Positions 1 through 12,567 of a DNA stretch of 64,000 nt are shown here, piece after piece. The position numbers and the translations under genes are program-made. Within the stretch, counting starts at the first letter, position 1. Each line of letters opens with the position of its first letter. Source of the DNA: Micrococcaceae bacterium Sec5.8 (lineage in GTDB: Bacteria > Actinomycetota > Actinomycetes > Actinomycetales > Micrococcaceae); the NCBI GenBank assembly GCA_039636775.1, contig CP143429.1:1364001-1428000 (forward strand). The letters are read 5' to 3'. Under the pieces are notes generated by a model that was not told the DNA's origin, searched no databases, and was given only the letters and a program-made list of their open reading frames with translations.

Positions 1-355
1 CGGTGTGGAGGCCCGCGGGTTCCTGCTGGCGTCCGCCGCGGCGTACGCCAGCGGAACGGGCGTCATCACCGTCCGTAAAGCCGGAAAACTCCCGCGCGAA
101 GTGGTCTCCGAGGACTACGCCCTTGAATACGGCAACGCCACCCTGGAACTGCACACCACGGACCTCGCTCCCGGCAGCCGCGTGCTGATCCTCGACGACG
201 TCCTCGCGACGGGCGGCACGCTGGGCGCTGCGGTCAAGCTCTTCGAACGCTGCAGCGTGCAGGTCGCCGGCGTGGGAGTCGTCCTGGAGCTTGCTGATCT
301 CCAGGGCCGTTCGGCGCTGGGCGGCCACCCGGTCAGCTCCTTGCTCCGCCTCTAG
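1..355 (+). CDS. apt: Adenine phosphoribosyltransferase-like protein, C-terminal part (5' truncated by window)
   Basis: The reading frame is open at the left edge and ends in TAG at 353-355. The visible protein begins G-V-E-A-R-G-F, the conserved Apt segment (GxEARGF), and carries the PRPP-binding signature VLILDDVLATGGT at about bases 178-219. Apt makes AMP from adenine and PRPP in cytosolic purine salvage. The remaining 117 or so residues match the last two thirds of an Apt of about 170-185 residues. A related type I phosphoribosyltransferase cannot be wholly excluded because the N terminus is missing, but GVEARGF favours Apt. It lies upstream of helD in the same direction with a gap of about 180 bases, so co-transcription is not required. 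Confidence 0.85.
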   Translation, partial: GVEARGFLLASAAAYASGTGVITVRKAGKLPREVVSEDYALEYGNATLELHTTDLAPGSRVLILDDVLATGGTLGAAVKLFERCSVQVAGVGVVLELADLQGRSALGGHPVSSLLRL

Positions 356-386
356 GCAATGTCCCTCCGCCGGACGGAAGCAAGCC

Positions 387-425
387 GGACGGGAGCACTG
401 GACGGGAGCGCTGGACGGGAGCGCT
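387..425. repeat. Three tandem 13-bp repeats upstream of helD
   Basis: Three head-to-tail copies of GGACGGGAGCRCT lie at 387-399, 400-412 and 413-425. The first differs by one base (A for G) and a partial fourth copy, GGACG, follows. They are in the apt-helD gap, upstream of the helD -10 box. They could be a simple slippage repeat or a repeated protein-binding site; nothing in the sequence decides between these. Confidence 0.7.
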
Positions 426-498
426 GGACGACTGCGACCTGCTCGATAGACTGCCTGCAAAAAACAGACATGTGCCGGTGGGAAGGCCGAAATGGTTG

Positions 499-504
499 TA
501 GAAT
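499..504 (+). promoter_or_regulatory. Candidate -10 box for helD (TAGAAT)
   Basis: TAGAAT at 499-504 is a good actinobacterial sigma-70-type -10 element and would start transcription near 511, giving a 28-base leader before the helD ATG at 539. No convincing -35 hexamer is present at 16-18 bp spacing. No rifamycin-associated element (a 19-bp inverted repeat known upstream of some helD genes) was recognised here. Confidence 0.5.
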
Positions 505-538
505 GGTTGGTCTGTCTTTTTCGATAGGGGAACGTTCG

Positions 539-2767
539 ATGCATGACGCTGATTTGGTCCATGAACGCGACTACGTGGCCGGACTTTATACCCGGTTGGA
601 TGAGTTGCGGGCGGAAAAGCGTGCCCAGCTGGCGCAGGTCCGGCGCGCAGGCGCGGTGGGCACCATGCAGAACGTTTCCGAGCGGGATGCGTTCGCGGCC
701 CTGTACGAGGACCGCCTGGCGCAGCTGGACGCCGTCGACGACCGTTTGGTATTCGGCCGTCTAGACCTCGACTCGGGCGAAGCCCAGTACATCGGCCGGA
801 TCGGCCTGACCACCGAGGACCTCCAGCGTCTCATGCTGGACTGGCGTGCCCCGGAAGCCGGACACTTTTACCAGGCCACCGCGTTCGACCGGCAGGGTGT
901 GCGCCGCCGCCGGCACCTCATCCTGCAGGGCCGCGAGGTTAAAGCGATCGAGGATGATGTCCTTGACGCGGACCTTCTCGCCGACAACGACTCCCTCCAG
1001 GGCGAGGGTGCCCTGCTGGCAGCTCTGAACTCCAAACGGACCGGCCGGATGTCCGACATCGTCGGAACCATCCAGTCCGAGCAGGACCGGATCATCCGGT
1101 CCTCAATCTCGGGCGCCCTCGTGGTCCAGGGCGGTCCCGGAACGGGTAAAACCGCCGTCGCGCTGCACCGTGCTGCCTACCTGCTGTATACCCACCGCGA
1201 CCGGCTCAAGACCGCCGGCGTCCTGCTCGTGGGACCGTCGTCGTCGTTCATGAAGTACATCGAGCGGGTGCTTCCATCACTGGGTGAAACGGGTGTCGTG
1301 ATGGCCAGTGTCGGCCGCCTGATGCCAGGAATCCATGCGGTCGCCGAGCCGGAATCCGAGGTCGCAGCCATCAAGGGCCGGTTGGAGATGGCCGACGTGG
1401 TGGCCAACGCTGTGGCCAACCGGCAACGCATACCCGCGGAAAACCGGGTCCTCGAGGTCGACGGACGCAAACTCCTCCTCACCCCCCGGCAGGTACGCCG
1501 CGCCCGGGACCGGGCGCGCTCCACCGGCAAGCCGCACAACGAGGCCCGCGTCTCGTTCGTGAAGATCCTGCTGCGCGAACTGACCGAGCAGATGACCGAA
1601 CTCGTGGAAGCCGGCAGCATCGGCAACAACGCAGACCGCTCCTATCTGGCTGAAGACGTCCGCTCCGCCCGGGACGTCCGCATCGCTATCAACCTGTGCT
1701 GGATGCCCATGACGCCGGAGAAGCTCATCGGCGAACTCCTCACCCGGCCGGCGATCCTGGAAGCCTGCACCCCCCATCTCAGCCCGGCCGAGCGGGCACT
1801 GCTGCTGCGGCCCGCCGACGCACCGTGGACCGAAGCGGATGTGCCGCTGCTGGACGAGGCCGCCGAGCTGCTGGGCGAACTCGACGCTGCAGCCGGCAGG
1901 GGACTGGCCCAGCAGGAAAGCGACCGCGCACGCGACCTCGCCAATGCCAAGCAGACCCTGGTCAACATGGAAACCGCGGGCGTGGATGTCCTGATCTCCG
2001 CAGAGGAACTCGTGGACCAGAACCAGGAACGCGAGGCCCGGCTCACCGCGGCGGAGCGCGCTACGACCGACCGCAGCTGGGCGTTCGGGCACATCGTGGT
2101 GGACGAGGCGCAGGAGCTCTCGCCGATGCAGTGGCGGCTGCTGGTCCGCCGCTGCCCGCTAAAGTCCTTCACGATTGTCGGCGATATTGCCCAAACAAGC
2201 TCCGTGGCAGGTGCCAATTCCTGGCAAAGCGCCCTGGCGCCGATGTTCGGGGACCGCTGGCAACTCGAGGAACTCACCGTCAATTACCGCACGCCCTCGC
2301 AGATCGCCGAAGCTGCCGCCCGGATGGCCAACGCAGCTGGGCTTGTCGTATCCGCACCGAAGGCTGTCCGTGAGGGCCGCTGGTCACCGGTCATCGACCA
2401 CGTCGAGCCTGGCCGGATCATCAGCAAGCTCGTGGAAGTCTTGCCGCAGGAGATCGAGGCACTGGAGGGGGGCCTGCTGGCGGTCATTGCCGACGGCGAT
2501 CTCCTTCCGGAGGCTACCGCAGCCTTGCGCGCCGTCTACGGCCGGCGTGTCGGCACGGACGCCGGCAGCTATGAGCAGAACATCGTCGTCATCAGCCCCC
2601 GCGAGGCCAAGGGCCTGGAGTTCGACGGCGTCGTGGTGCTGGAACCGTCGGCGATGCTGAACCATGAGCACGGCCGGGTCGGCGACCTGTACGTGGCCAT
2701 GACCCGGCCCACCCAGCGGCTGCGGCTCATCGCGTCCGCAGGAGTGCCGGCCGGCATCGAGGAGTAG
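539..2767 (+). CDS. helD: HelD-type superfamily 1 helicase-like ATPase (RNA polymerase recycling motor)
   Basis: The protein has 742 residues. An acidic, charged N-terminal region (HDADLVHERDYVAGLYTRLD, predicted coiled coil) is followed by Walker A GGPGTGKT at residues 198-205, Walker B/motif II VDEAQE around residue 522, and C-terminal UvrD-like motifs (VNYRTP and VAMTRPTQRL). This is the layout of HelD, which inserts into RNA polymerase channels to free stalled or DNA-bound enzyme and in some actinobacteria contributes to rifampicin tolerance. ATG at 539 was chosen because AGGGG at 526-530 lies 8 bases upstream; an in-frame extension from 359 runs through the promoter and repeat region and has no ribosome site. 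The gene sits one gene upstream of the rrn operon. Confidence 0.9.
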   Translation: MHDADLVHERDYVAGLYTRLDELRAEKRAQLAQVRRAGAVGTMQNVSERDAFAALYEDRLAQLDAVDDRLVFGRLDLDSGEAQYIGRIGLTTEDLQRLMLDWRAPEAGHFYQATAFDRQGVRRRRHLILQGREVKAIEDDVLDADLLADNDSLQGEGALLAALNSKRTGRMSDIVGTIQSEQDRIIRSSISGALVVQGGPGTGKTAVALHRAAYLLYTHRDRLKTAGVLLVGPSSSFMKYIERVLPSLGETGVVMASVGRLMPGIHAVAEPESEVAAIKGRLEMADVVANAVANRQRIPAENRVLEVDGRKLLLTPRQVRRARDRARSTGKPHNEARVSFVKILLRELTEQMTELVEAGSIGNNADRSYLAEDVRSARDVRIAINLCWMPMTPEKLIGELLTRPAILEACTPHLSPAERALLLRPADAPWTEADVPLLDEAAELLGELDAAAGRGLAQQESDRARDLANAKQTLVNMETAGVDVLISAEELVDQNQEREARLTAAERATTDRSWAFGHIVVDEAQELSPMQWRLLVRRCPLKSFTIVGDIAQTSSVAGANSWQSALAPMFGDRWQLEELTVNYRTPSQIAEAAARMANAAGLVVSAPKAVREGRWSPVIDHVEPGRIISKLVEVLPQEIEALEGGLLAVIADGDLLPEATAALRAVYGRRVGTDAGSYEQNIVVISPREAKGLEFDGVVVLEPSAMLNHEHGRVGDLYVAMTRPTQRLRLIASAGVPAGIEE

Positions 2768-2772
2768 GACCT

Positions 2773-2807
2773 GCCGGCTGCCGCCTGCCGTCCGGCGGCG
2801 GGTCGGC
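2773..2807. terminator. GC-rich hairpin after helD, possible terminator
   Basis: GCCGCC (2780-2785) pairs with GGCGGC (2794-2799), and an outer GCCG (2773-2776) with CGGC (2804-2807), just after the helD stop. There is no T run, so it is only a weak terminator candidate. Confidence 0.35.
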
Positions 2808-2843
2808 TGGGAGTCACACGCGCTGAGGGTGCCCTGAGCCTGC

Positions 2844-2849
2844 TAACTT
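2844..2849 (+). promoter_or_regulatory. -10 box for leaderless tyrS (TAACTT)
   Basis: TAACTT fits the TANNNT -10 pattern and lies 7 bases before the tyrS GTG, so transcription would begin at or next to the start codon. No Shine-Dalgarno sequence is present in that gap. Confidence 0.55.
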
Positions 2850-2856
2850 AGATTCC

Positions 2857-4170
2857 GTGTCCCAGCTAAATGATCTCCGTTCCCAGCAGAATGACCCCAG
2901 CTTCGCCAACGTCTGGCAGGAGCTGAAATGGCGAGGCCTGGTCCACGTCTCAACGGATGAGGCAGAGCTGGAAAAGCTGCTCGCCGGTGACCCCGCAACG
3001 TATTACTGCGGCTTCGATCCCACCGCACCGAGTCTTCACCTGGGCAACCTGGTCCAGCTGCTGCTGATGCGCCGGATCCAGCTCGCCGGCCACAAGCCCC
3101 TCGGCCTTGTCGGCGGCTCCACCGGCCTGATCGGCGATCCGCGCCAGAGTGCCGAGCGCGTTCTGAACACTCCCGAGACCGTGGCGGAATGGGTCGGAAA
3201 ACTGCAGGCACAGGTTCAGCGTTTCCTTAGCTTCGACGGCAACAACGCGGCCCGGATGGTCAACAACCTTGACTGGACCGCGCCGCTGAGCGCCATCGAC
3301 TTCCTGCGGGGGATTGGTAAGCACTTCCGGGTCGGGACCATGATCAAGAAGGACATTGTCGCCAACCGCCTGAACTCCGATGAGGGAATCAGCTACACGG
3401 AATTCAGCTACCAGATCCTGCAGGGCATGGACTACCTGCAGCTTTTCCGCGACCACGGTTGCGTGCTGCAAACCGGCGGCTCGGACCAGTGGGGCAACCT
3501 CACCAGCGGCACGGAACTCATCCGCAAGGTCGAGGGCAAGCACGTCCACGCACTGGGTACACCCCTCATTACCAATGCCGACGGCACAAAGTTCGGTAAG
3601 AGCGAGGGCAACGCCGTTTGGCTGGACCCGGAGATGTGCAGCCCGTACGCCTTCTATCAGTTCTGGCTCAACACGGCGGACAGCGACGTCGCTGCGCGGT
3701 TGAAGGTCTTCACGTTCCTCACCCGGGCCGAAATCGAGGCCCTGGAGGCGTCCGTGGCCGAGAGGCCGTTTGCCCGTGAAGGACAGCGCAAGCTTGCTTA
3801 CGAAGTGACCTCCCTGGTGCATGGGGTGGATGCCACGGAGAAAGTCATTGCCGCCTCGGCTGCGCTGTTCGGTAACGGAGACCTCGCAGTCCTGGACGAG
3901 GCCACCCTGAAGGCCGCCACGTCCGAACTTCCCTCAGCAACCGTCGCTTCGGACGGCTTGGGCATCATTGAGCTGTTGGTGGCTACCGGGCTGTCGGAGA
4001 GCAAGTCCGCCGCCCGCCGCACGGTGGGGGAGGGCGGCGCCTACGTCAACAACGCCAAGGTTGCGGACCCTGACACCGTGATTGAAGCCGGCCAGCTGTT
4101 GCACGGCCGCTATCTGCTGCTGCGGCGGGGCAAGAAGAACCTGGCAACCGTGGAGGTCACTGCGCCGTAA
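2857..4170 (+). CDS. tyrS: Tyrosyl-tRNA synthetase
   Basis: The 437-residue class I aminoacyl-tRNA synthetase charges tRNA-Tyr with tyrosine in the cytosol. The HIGH motif appears as HLGN at residues 61-64 within DPTAPSLHLGNL, and the KMSKS loop as KFGKS at 245-249, the bacterial TyrRS variant. The tyrosine-recognition segment SYQILQGMDYLQL and the anchor GGSDQWGN are intact. An S4-like RNA-binding domain occupies roughly residues 355-430 and contains KSAARRTVGEGGAYVNN. GTG 2857 was chosen because the protein aligns from there and a TANNNT box ends 7 bases upstream, which suggests a leaderless transcript. The gene directly precedes the rrn promoter region. Confidence 0.96.
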   Translation: MSQLNDLRSQQNDPSFANVWQELKWRGLVHVSTDEAELEKLLAGDPATYYCGFDPTAPSLHLGNLVQLLLMRRIQLAGHKPLGLVGGSTGLIGDPRQSAERVLNTPETVAEWVGKLQAQVQRFLSFDGNNAARMVNNLDWTAPLSAIDFLRGIGKHFRVGTMIKKDIVANRLNSDEGISYTEFSYQILQGMDYLQLFRDHGCVLQTGGSDQWGNLTSGTELIRKVEGKHVHALGTPLITNADGTKFGKSEGNAVWLDPEMCSPYAFYQFWLNTADSDVAARLKVFTFLTRAEIEALEASVAERPFAREGQRKLAYEVTSLVHGVDATEKVIAASAALFGNGDLAVLDEATLKAATSELPSATVASDGLGIIELLVATGLSESKSAARRTVGEGGAYVNNAKVADPDTVIEAGQLLHGRYLLLRRGKKNLATVEVTAP

Positions 4171-4208
4171 CTGCGCCTTCCCGTCTACGCGCTCCCGCCC
4201 CGGTCCAG

Positions 4209-4237
4209 TTGCCAGGTCGGTCAGGAGCGTGTATTGT
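4209..4237 (+). promoter_or_regulatory. rRNA operon promoter (TTGCCA-17-TATTGT)
   Basis: TTGCCA (4209-4214), a 17-base spacer and TATTGT (4232-4237) form the best sigma-70-type promoter in the tyrS-16S gap. Predicted initiation is near 4244, giving a 16S leader of about 450 bases. A second promoter inside the AT-rich leader is possible but I could not fix one. Confidence 0.65.
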
Positions 4238-4511
4238 TTCTTCAGTCGCCACCGCAGAGTGGTGGCCAACCCCAACAAAATTAGAGAAGCGATTCTCCTG
4301 CCGCTGTCGTCTCCCCGGAGAACGATGCGACGGACGGATATTTACTTCTCATTCTGTTGGGAATAGTCAGTCCACTTAGTGAATTCCGAATGAATATCCG
4401 GATTTGCAAAGTGGATGTGAATGAAATAAGCTTGAAATATCGCAGCGAAGAAAAAGCGAAACAAAAGAATTCAATGATATTGAATGTTTTGATGATTACT
4501 TTGAATGTGTC

Positions 4512-4541
4512 TGTTGTTTGAGAACTCAATAGTGTGCCAAG
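4512..4541 (+). ncRNA. 5' arm of pre-16S processing stem, with boxA-like TTGTTTGAGAACT
   Basis: Thirty bases starting TGTTGTTTGAGAACTCAA pair with 6427-6456 downstream of 16S. I count 24 Watson-Crick pairs, four G-U pairs and two mismatches. This stem encloses the 16S RNA and is the expected RNase III target. The TTGTTTGAGAACT core is the conserved actinobacterial rrn leader element associated with antitermination, so one sequence appears to serve both roles. Confidence 0.75.
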
Positions 4542-4690
4542 TTTGTTGATACCAATTTATTGTATTGAATTGGTTGAATTGACTGGATTGCGCCACCCCG
4601 TGGTGTGGTCTGGTTTTTACAGCTGGTTTCAAATTTTGTGCAGCTGGCGCGTCCCGTTTTCCCGGGGGTGTTGGTTGTGTCTGTTTTACT

Positions 4691-6220
<1,530 letters not shown>

Positions 6221-6426
6221 AGCACCTACAGCCACCTTGCCTCATGTATGTGAGTGTGGAGGGGTTGTCAGGAGTACGCCCGTTGCGCAGACGTAAGTTC
6301 TGCGGCGGGTGCTCACGGGTGGAATATCAACAAATAGCGGCCGCTGGTTTTTCCTGCGGCACTTAGTACGGTTCTGCACTTGTGTGGTTCCTGGAACGGT
6401 GTGCGGGGGGTGCTGGTGGTTTAGTG

Positions 6427-6456
6427 TTTGGCACACTGTTGGGTCCTGAGGCAACA
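6427..6456 (+). ncRNA. 3' arm of pre-16S processing stem
   Basis: This segment (beginning TTTGGCACACTG) is the near-complement of 4512-4541 and closes the loop around 16S. Several differences are G-U compatible, which supports a folded RNA rather than a chance match. Confidence 0.75.
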
Positions 6457-6584
6457 GGACCGGTGGGGGGATGGCCTTTTGGGGTTGTTGTTCTGCCGGG
6501 ACTTGTGTTTCTGGTTTCCTGGCTGCAGCGAGCACACGGTGTCGCCCCTTTTGCGGGGGTGCGTGTGGGGTGTGTGGTTTGGGG

Positions 6585-6614
6585 TTGTTGTTTGAGAACT
6601 ACATAGTGGACGCG
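6585..6614 (+). ncRNA. 5' arm of pre-23S processing stem with second TTGTTTGAGAACT element
   Basis: This segment, ending in CATAGTGGACGCG, pairs with 9948-9977 downstream of 23S: 27 of 30 positions are Watson-Crick, one is G-U and two mismatch. It again contains TTGTTTGAGAACT, the same element as in the 16S leader. Confidence 0.8.
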
Positions 6615-6754
6615 AGCATCTTTTATAAAGAAGCAATTTCCAAGAATATGAACCTGGATCTGGCTGCGCGTGGTGGCATTCCCTTTGTGGGGGTGTTGTT
6701 GGGTGTGGCTGGTTTTCGTGGTTCTCTCGAAAATTAGCGTTTTTGATCTTTTGT

Positions 6755-9879
<3,125 letters not shown>

Positions 9880-9947
9880 CACACCACCCGGGCAAACGAT
9901 TCAAAAGCGTTTGCACCACCGGGAGGTACAAAGATAACAAGACTGCA

Positions 9948-9977
9948 CGCGTCCACTATGTGGTTCCCAACCAACAA
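9948..9977 (+). ncRNA. 3' arm of pre-23S processing stem
   Basis: CGCGTCCACTATG and the bases after it are the complement of 6585-6614, closing the long stem around 23S in the 23S-5S spacer. Confidence 0.8.
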
Positions 9978-10081
9978 ACCCGTTGCTTGCGAACACAACA
10001 AAATAACAACACCACAGTTGTAACCAAAAGTTTCCCACCACCACCCCCCCCACGGGGCCCCTGGTACGGTGCGGAGAAAAA

Positions 10082-10201
10082 GTTACGGCGGTCATAGCGT
10101 GGGGGAAACGCCCGGTCCCATTCCGAACCCGGAAGCTAAGACCCACAGCGCCGATGGTACTGCACCCGGGAGGGTGTGGGAGAGTAGGTCACCGCCGGAA
10201 C
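10082..10201 (+). rRNA. rrf: 5S ribosomal RNA
   Basis: About 120 bases, running from GTTACGGCGG to the pairing 3' end CCGCCGGAAC. The conserved loop segments CCATTCCGAACCCGGAAG and GAGAGTAGGTC are present. It is the third gene of the operon, about 200 bases after 23S. Confidence 0.95.
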
Positions 10202-10215
10202 ACCATTAAACGGTC

Positions 10216-10254
10216 GAGAGCCCCTAACCACCAGGTCAGGGGCTCTCCCGCATT
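10216..10254 (+). terminator. rrn operon terminator
   Basis: GAGAGCCCCT (10216-10225) pairs perfectly with AGGGGCTCTC (10238-10247), 15 bases after 5S. A short T-containing tail (CCGCATTT) follows. Confidence 0.75.
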
Positions 10255-10575
10255 TAACCACCAAAACCAAACGGCACCCCGACAAGAACACCCCGGCACA
10301 CCAGGGTCCCCAGGCCACACGTCTTGCCTGTGGCAATTTGTGCTTCCGGCCTGCTGGCGAGGGGTGATCGAGGCGCACTCACCTGCTTTGTGTGAGGCTT
10401 GACACCGGATGGTGCAGAAGTGCCTCCGCCGTTAGCCGGGCGCAGGGGTCTCGCTTAGAATTGACTGAGATATACGGACTTCGAAGCGCTTGATTTCGGG
10501 TTGCGTAAGGACGAAACACGGAATAGAGCGGCTGCGATTGCGCCAGTGGTCAGCTCATAACAGGAGGAATCCAGC
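10255..10575. other. Gene-free gap between rrn terminator and TPR gene
   Basis: About 320 bases with no convincing reading frame or RNA gene. A TAGAAT at 10456-10461 is the best -10 candidate for the downstream gene, with no clear -35. TTGACA at 10399-10404 has no matching -10. The ribosome site AGGAGG lies at 10561-10566. Confidence 0.5.
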
Positions 10576-12561
10576 ATGGCTGAGCACAACGACGGTAACC
10601 GCGGCGGAAACGACCGCGGCAACTTTGGCGGCCGCTCTTCGGGTGGGGGAGGATTCCGCGGCACCAACAACTCCGGCGGCGATCCCCGGGGTTACCGTGC
10701 TCGCGATGACCGGGGCACTCAGGGAGAGCGCCCTTCCTCCAACGATCGTGACCGGAAGCCTTATGGTGACCGTGCCCCTCGTGAAGGTGGCGGGGAACGC
10801 CGCAGCTTCGGTGCCGGCGGCGGAGACCGGAAGCCGCCTTACAGCGGCGGTGCTGACCGTGACCGGAAGCCTTATGGTGACAGTGCCCCTCGTGAAGGTG
10901 GCGGGGAACGCCGCAGCTTCGGTGCCGGCGGCGGAGACCGGAAGCCGCCTTACAGCGGCGGTGCTGACCGTGACCGGAAGCCTTATGGTGACCGTGCCCC
11001 TCGTGAAGGTGGCGGGGAACGCCGCAGCTTCGGTGCCGGCGGCGGAGACCGGAAGCCGCCTTACAGCGGCGGTGCTGACCGTGACCGGAAGCCTTATGGT
11101 GACAGTGCCCCTCGTGAAGGTGGCGGGGAACGCCGCAGCTTCGGTGCCGGCGGCGGAGACCGGAAGCCGCCTTACAGCGGCGGTGCTGACCGTGACCGGA
11201 AGCCTTATGGTGACCGTGCCCCTCGTGAAGGTGGCGGGGAACGCCGCAGCTTCGGTGCCGGCGGCGGAGACCGGAAGCCGCCTTACAGCGGCGGTGCTGA
11301 CCGTGACCGGAAGCCTTATGGTGACCGCGACAATCGCAAGCCGTTTGGCAGCCGTGAGGACCGTCCTGCACGTGGCTTTGACCGTGGCGAGTCCGGCCCG
11401 CGCCAGTTCGGTCGCGACCGCCCTGAGGACCGCCCGGTACGAGTGCCTAACGCCAGGGATCTCCGCAGTGCCAACCGTCCCGATCGCGAGCGGTCCCCGC
11501 AGATTGATGACGACGTCACGGGCAAGGAACTGGACCGCGCCACCCAGCACCAGATCAGGACCCTTGAGGACAACAGTGCCGAGTGGGTGGCCCGCCACCT
11601 CGTGATGGCTGGCCGCCTGATTGATGACGAGCCTGAGCTGGCGTTCCAGCACGCCCTCGCGGCCAGCCGCCGCGGCGGCCGCCTCGCCGCCGTCCGCGAA
11701 GCCGTGGGCCTCACCGCCTACGCCGCCGGGCACTACGGCGAAGCCCTGCGCGAGTTCCGCACGTACCGGCGCATCAGCGGGTCCAACATGCACCTGCCGG
11801 TCATGGCTGACTGCGAACGTGGACTCGGCCGGGCGGACCGCGCCCTGGAAATGGCGCGGTCTGAAGAAGCCAAGGACCTCGACGCCCCCGGCAAGGCAGA
11901 GCTTGCCATCGTAGCCGCCGGCGCCCGGACAGATCTTGGCCAGCTCGACGCTGCCGTCTCGGAACTGGAAATCGTCCAGCTCGACATCAACCGCGCTTTC
12001 TCCTACAGCCCGCGCCTGTTCCGGGCCTACGCTGAGGCTCTGGCCGCCGTGGGCCGCACGGCCGAGTCGGAGAAGTGGGAACGCCAGGCCGCCGTCGCCG
12101 AGAACGCCCTCGGTCTCGACGTGGCCGAGGACCCGGACATCATCGACCTCGGCTGGGATGAGGAAGAGGAAGCCCGTGAGGAAGCGCAGGAGCGCCGGCA
12201 CCTCGCCGACCAGGCAGCCCAGCGTTCCGCCACGTCCGCTCAGGTTCCTGAGCACGAGGAGACGCCCCGAGCGGCCAGCGCCGAGGCGGTTGCCGGACTG
12301 CCGGAAGCAGCTGCCGCAGCCAGCGCCCTAGACGACGAATCAGACGACGGCGAATCAGATTTTTGGGAGTCCGACGACACGGAATCCGATGAGGATTCCG
12401 TCGAAAAGGACACCCTGGACCGCTCCGAGGTGCTCAGCGGCGATGACTCCGGCGAGACTGACTCCGGCGACGCTGACAGCAGCGATTTGTCTGAAGACCG
12501 TTCGCACGATGGTATCGACGGCGACGGCGACTCCCGCGTGCCGGACCGCTCCGAAGGCTGA
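10576..12561 (+). CDS. TPR-like protein with expanded Arg/Gly-rich repeat N terminus (Rv1691 type)
   Basis: The protein has 661 residues in three parts. Residues 1-250 are disordered and rich in R, G, D and P, with five tandem 37-residue units plus a partial sixth (bases 10744-11324). Residues about 315-520 are alpha-helical with TPR-like hairpins (for example EPELAFQHALAASRRGG and GHYGEALREFRTYRRI). The C-terminal 120 residues are very acidic (runs of D, E and S). A perfect AGGAGG is 9-10 bases before ATG 10576. The gene order TPR protein-HAD phosphatase-small protein-tlyA-nadK-recN matches Rv1691-Rv1696 of M. tuberculosis, so this is that conserved protein with an added low-complexity arm. 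The function is unknown; basic RGG-like repeats suggest RNA or nucleic acid binding, which is inference. Confidence 0.8.
   Translation: MAEHNDGNRGGNDRGNFGGRSSGGGGFRGTNNSGGDPRGYRARDDRGTQGERPSSNDRDRKPYGDRAPREGGGERRSFGAGGGDRKPPYSGGADRDRKPYGDSAPREGGGERRSFGAGGGDRKPPYSGGADRDRKPYGDRAPREGGGERRSFGAGGGDRKPPYSGGADRDRKPYGDSAPREGGGERRSFGAGGGDRKPPYSGGADRDRKPYGDRAPREGGGERRSFGAGGGDRKPPYSGGADRDRKPYGDRDNRKPFGSREDRPARGFDRGESGPRQFGRDRPEDRPVRVPNARDLRSANRPDRERSPQIDDDVTGKELDRATQHQIRTLEDNSAEWVARHLVMAGRLIDDEPELAFQHALAASRRGGRLAAVREAVGLTAYAAGHYGEALREFRTYRRISGSNMHLPVMADCERGLGRADRALEMARSEEAKDLDAPGKAELAIVAAGARTDLGQLDAAVSELEIVQLDINRAFSYSPRLFRAYAEALAAVGRTAESEKWERQAAVAENALGLDVAEDPDIIDLGWDEEEEAREEAQERRHLADQAAQRSATSAQVPEHEETPRAASAEAVAGLPEAAAAASALDDESDDGESDFWESDDTESDEDSVEKDTLDRSEVLSGDDSGETDSGDADSSDLSEDRSHDGIDGDGDSRVPDRSEG
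10744..11324 (+). repeat. Five 111-bp in-frame tandem repeats plus partial sixth, alternating as 222-bp dimers
   Basis: Units begin at 10744, 10855, 10966, 11077 and 11188; a truncated unit begins at 11299. Each encodes 37 residues starting DRDRKPYGD. The copies look identical apart from one base that alternates GACCGT/GACAGT (Arg/Ser) in the order R, S, R, S, R. This implies that the last expansion copied a two-unit, 222-bp block. Confidence 0.9.
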
Positions 12562-12567
12562 GCGGGA

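Larger units (their letters stand above)
4171..4690 (+). other. rrn promoter and AT-rich 16S leader region
   Basis: This 520-base gap holds no gene. It contains the rrn promoter (4209-4237), a hairpin of GCCACC (4248-4253) with GGTGGC (4261-4266), and then a markedly AT-rich leader to the 16S 5' end. Longer-range pairs include CGGATATT (4335-4342) with AATATCCG (4393-4400), and TCCACTT (4371-4377) with AAGTGGA (4409-4415). The conserved TTGTTTGAGAACTCAATAG element begins at 4514 and lies within the pre-16S processing stem. The base composition is much lower in GC than the flanking genes, as usual for rRNA leaders. Confidence 0.8.

Noticed and set aside
356..538. Rifamycin-associated element upstream of helD
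   Set aside because: I looked for the roughly 19-bp GC-rich inverted repeat known near such genes and did not find it in this gap.
359..538. Upstream extension of helD to 359
   Set aside because: It would run through the 13-bp repeats and the -10 box and has no ribosome site; ATG 539 has one.
10555..12255. 566-residue antisense frame through the repeat gene, with its own regular repeats
   Set aside because: Its repeats are the reverse of the 111-bp array in the sense gene; the sense frame has a perfect ribosome site and conserved neighbours.
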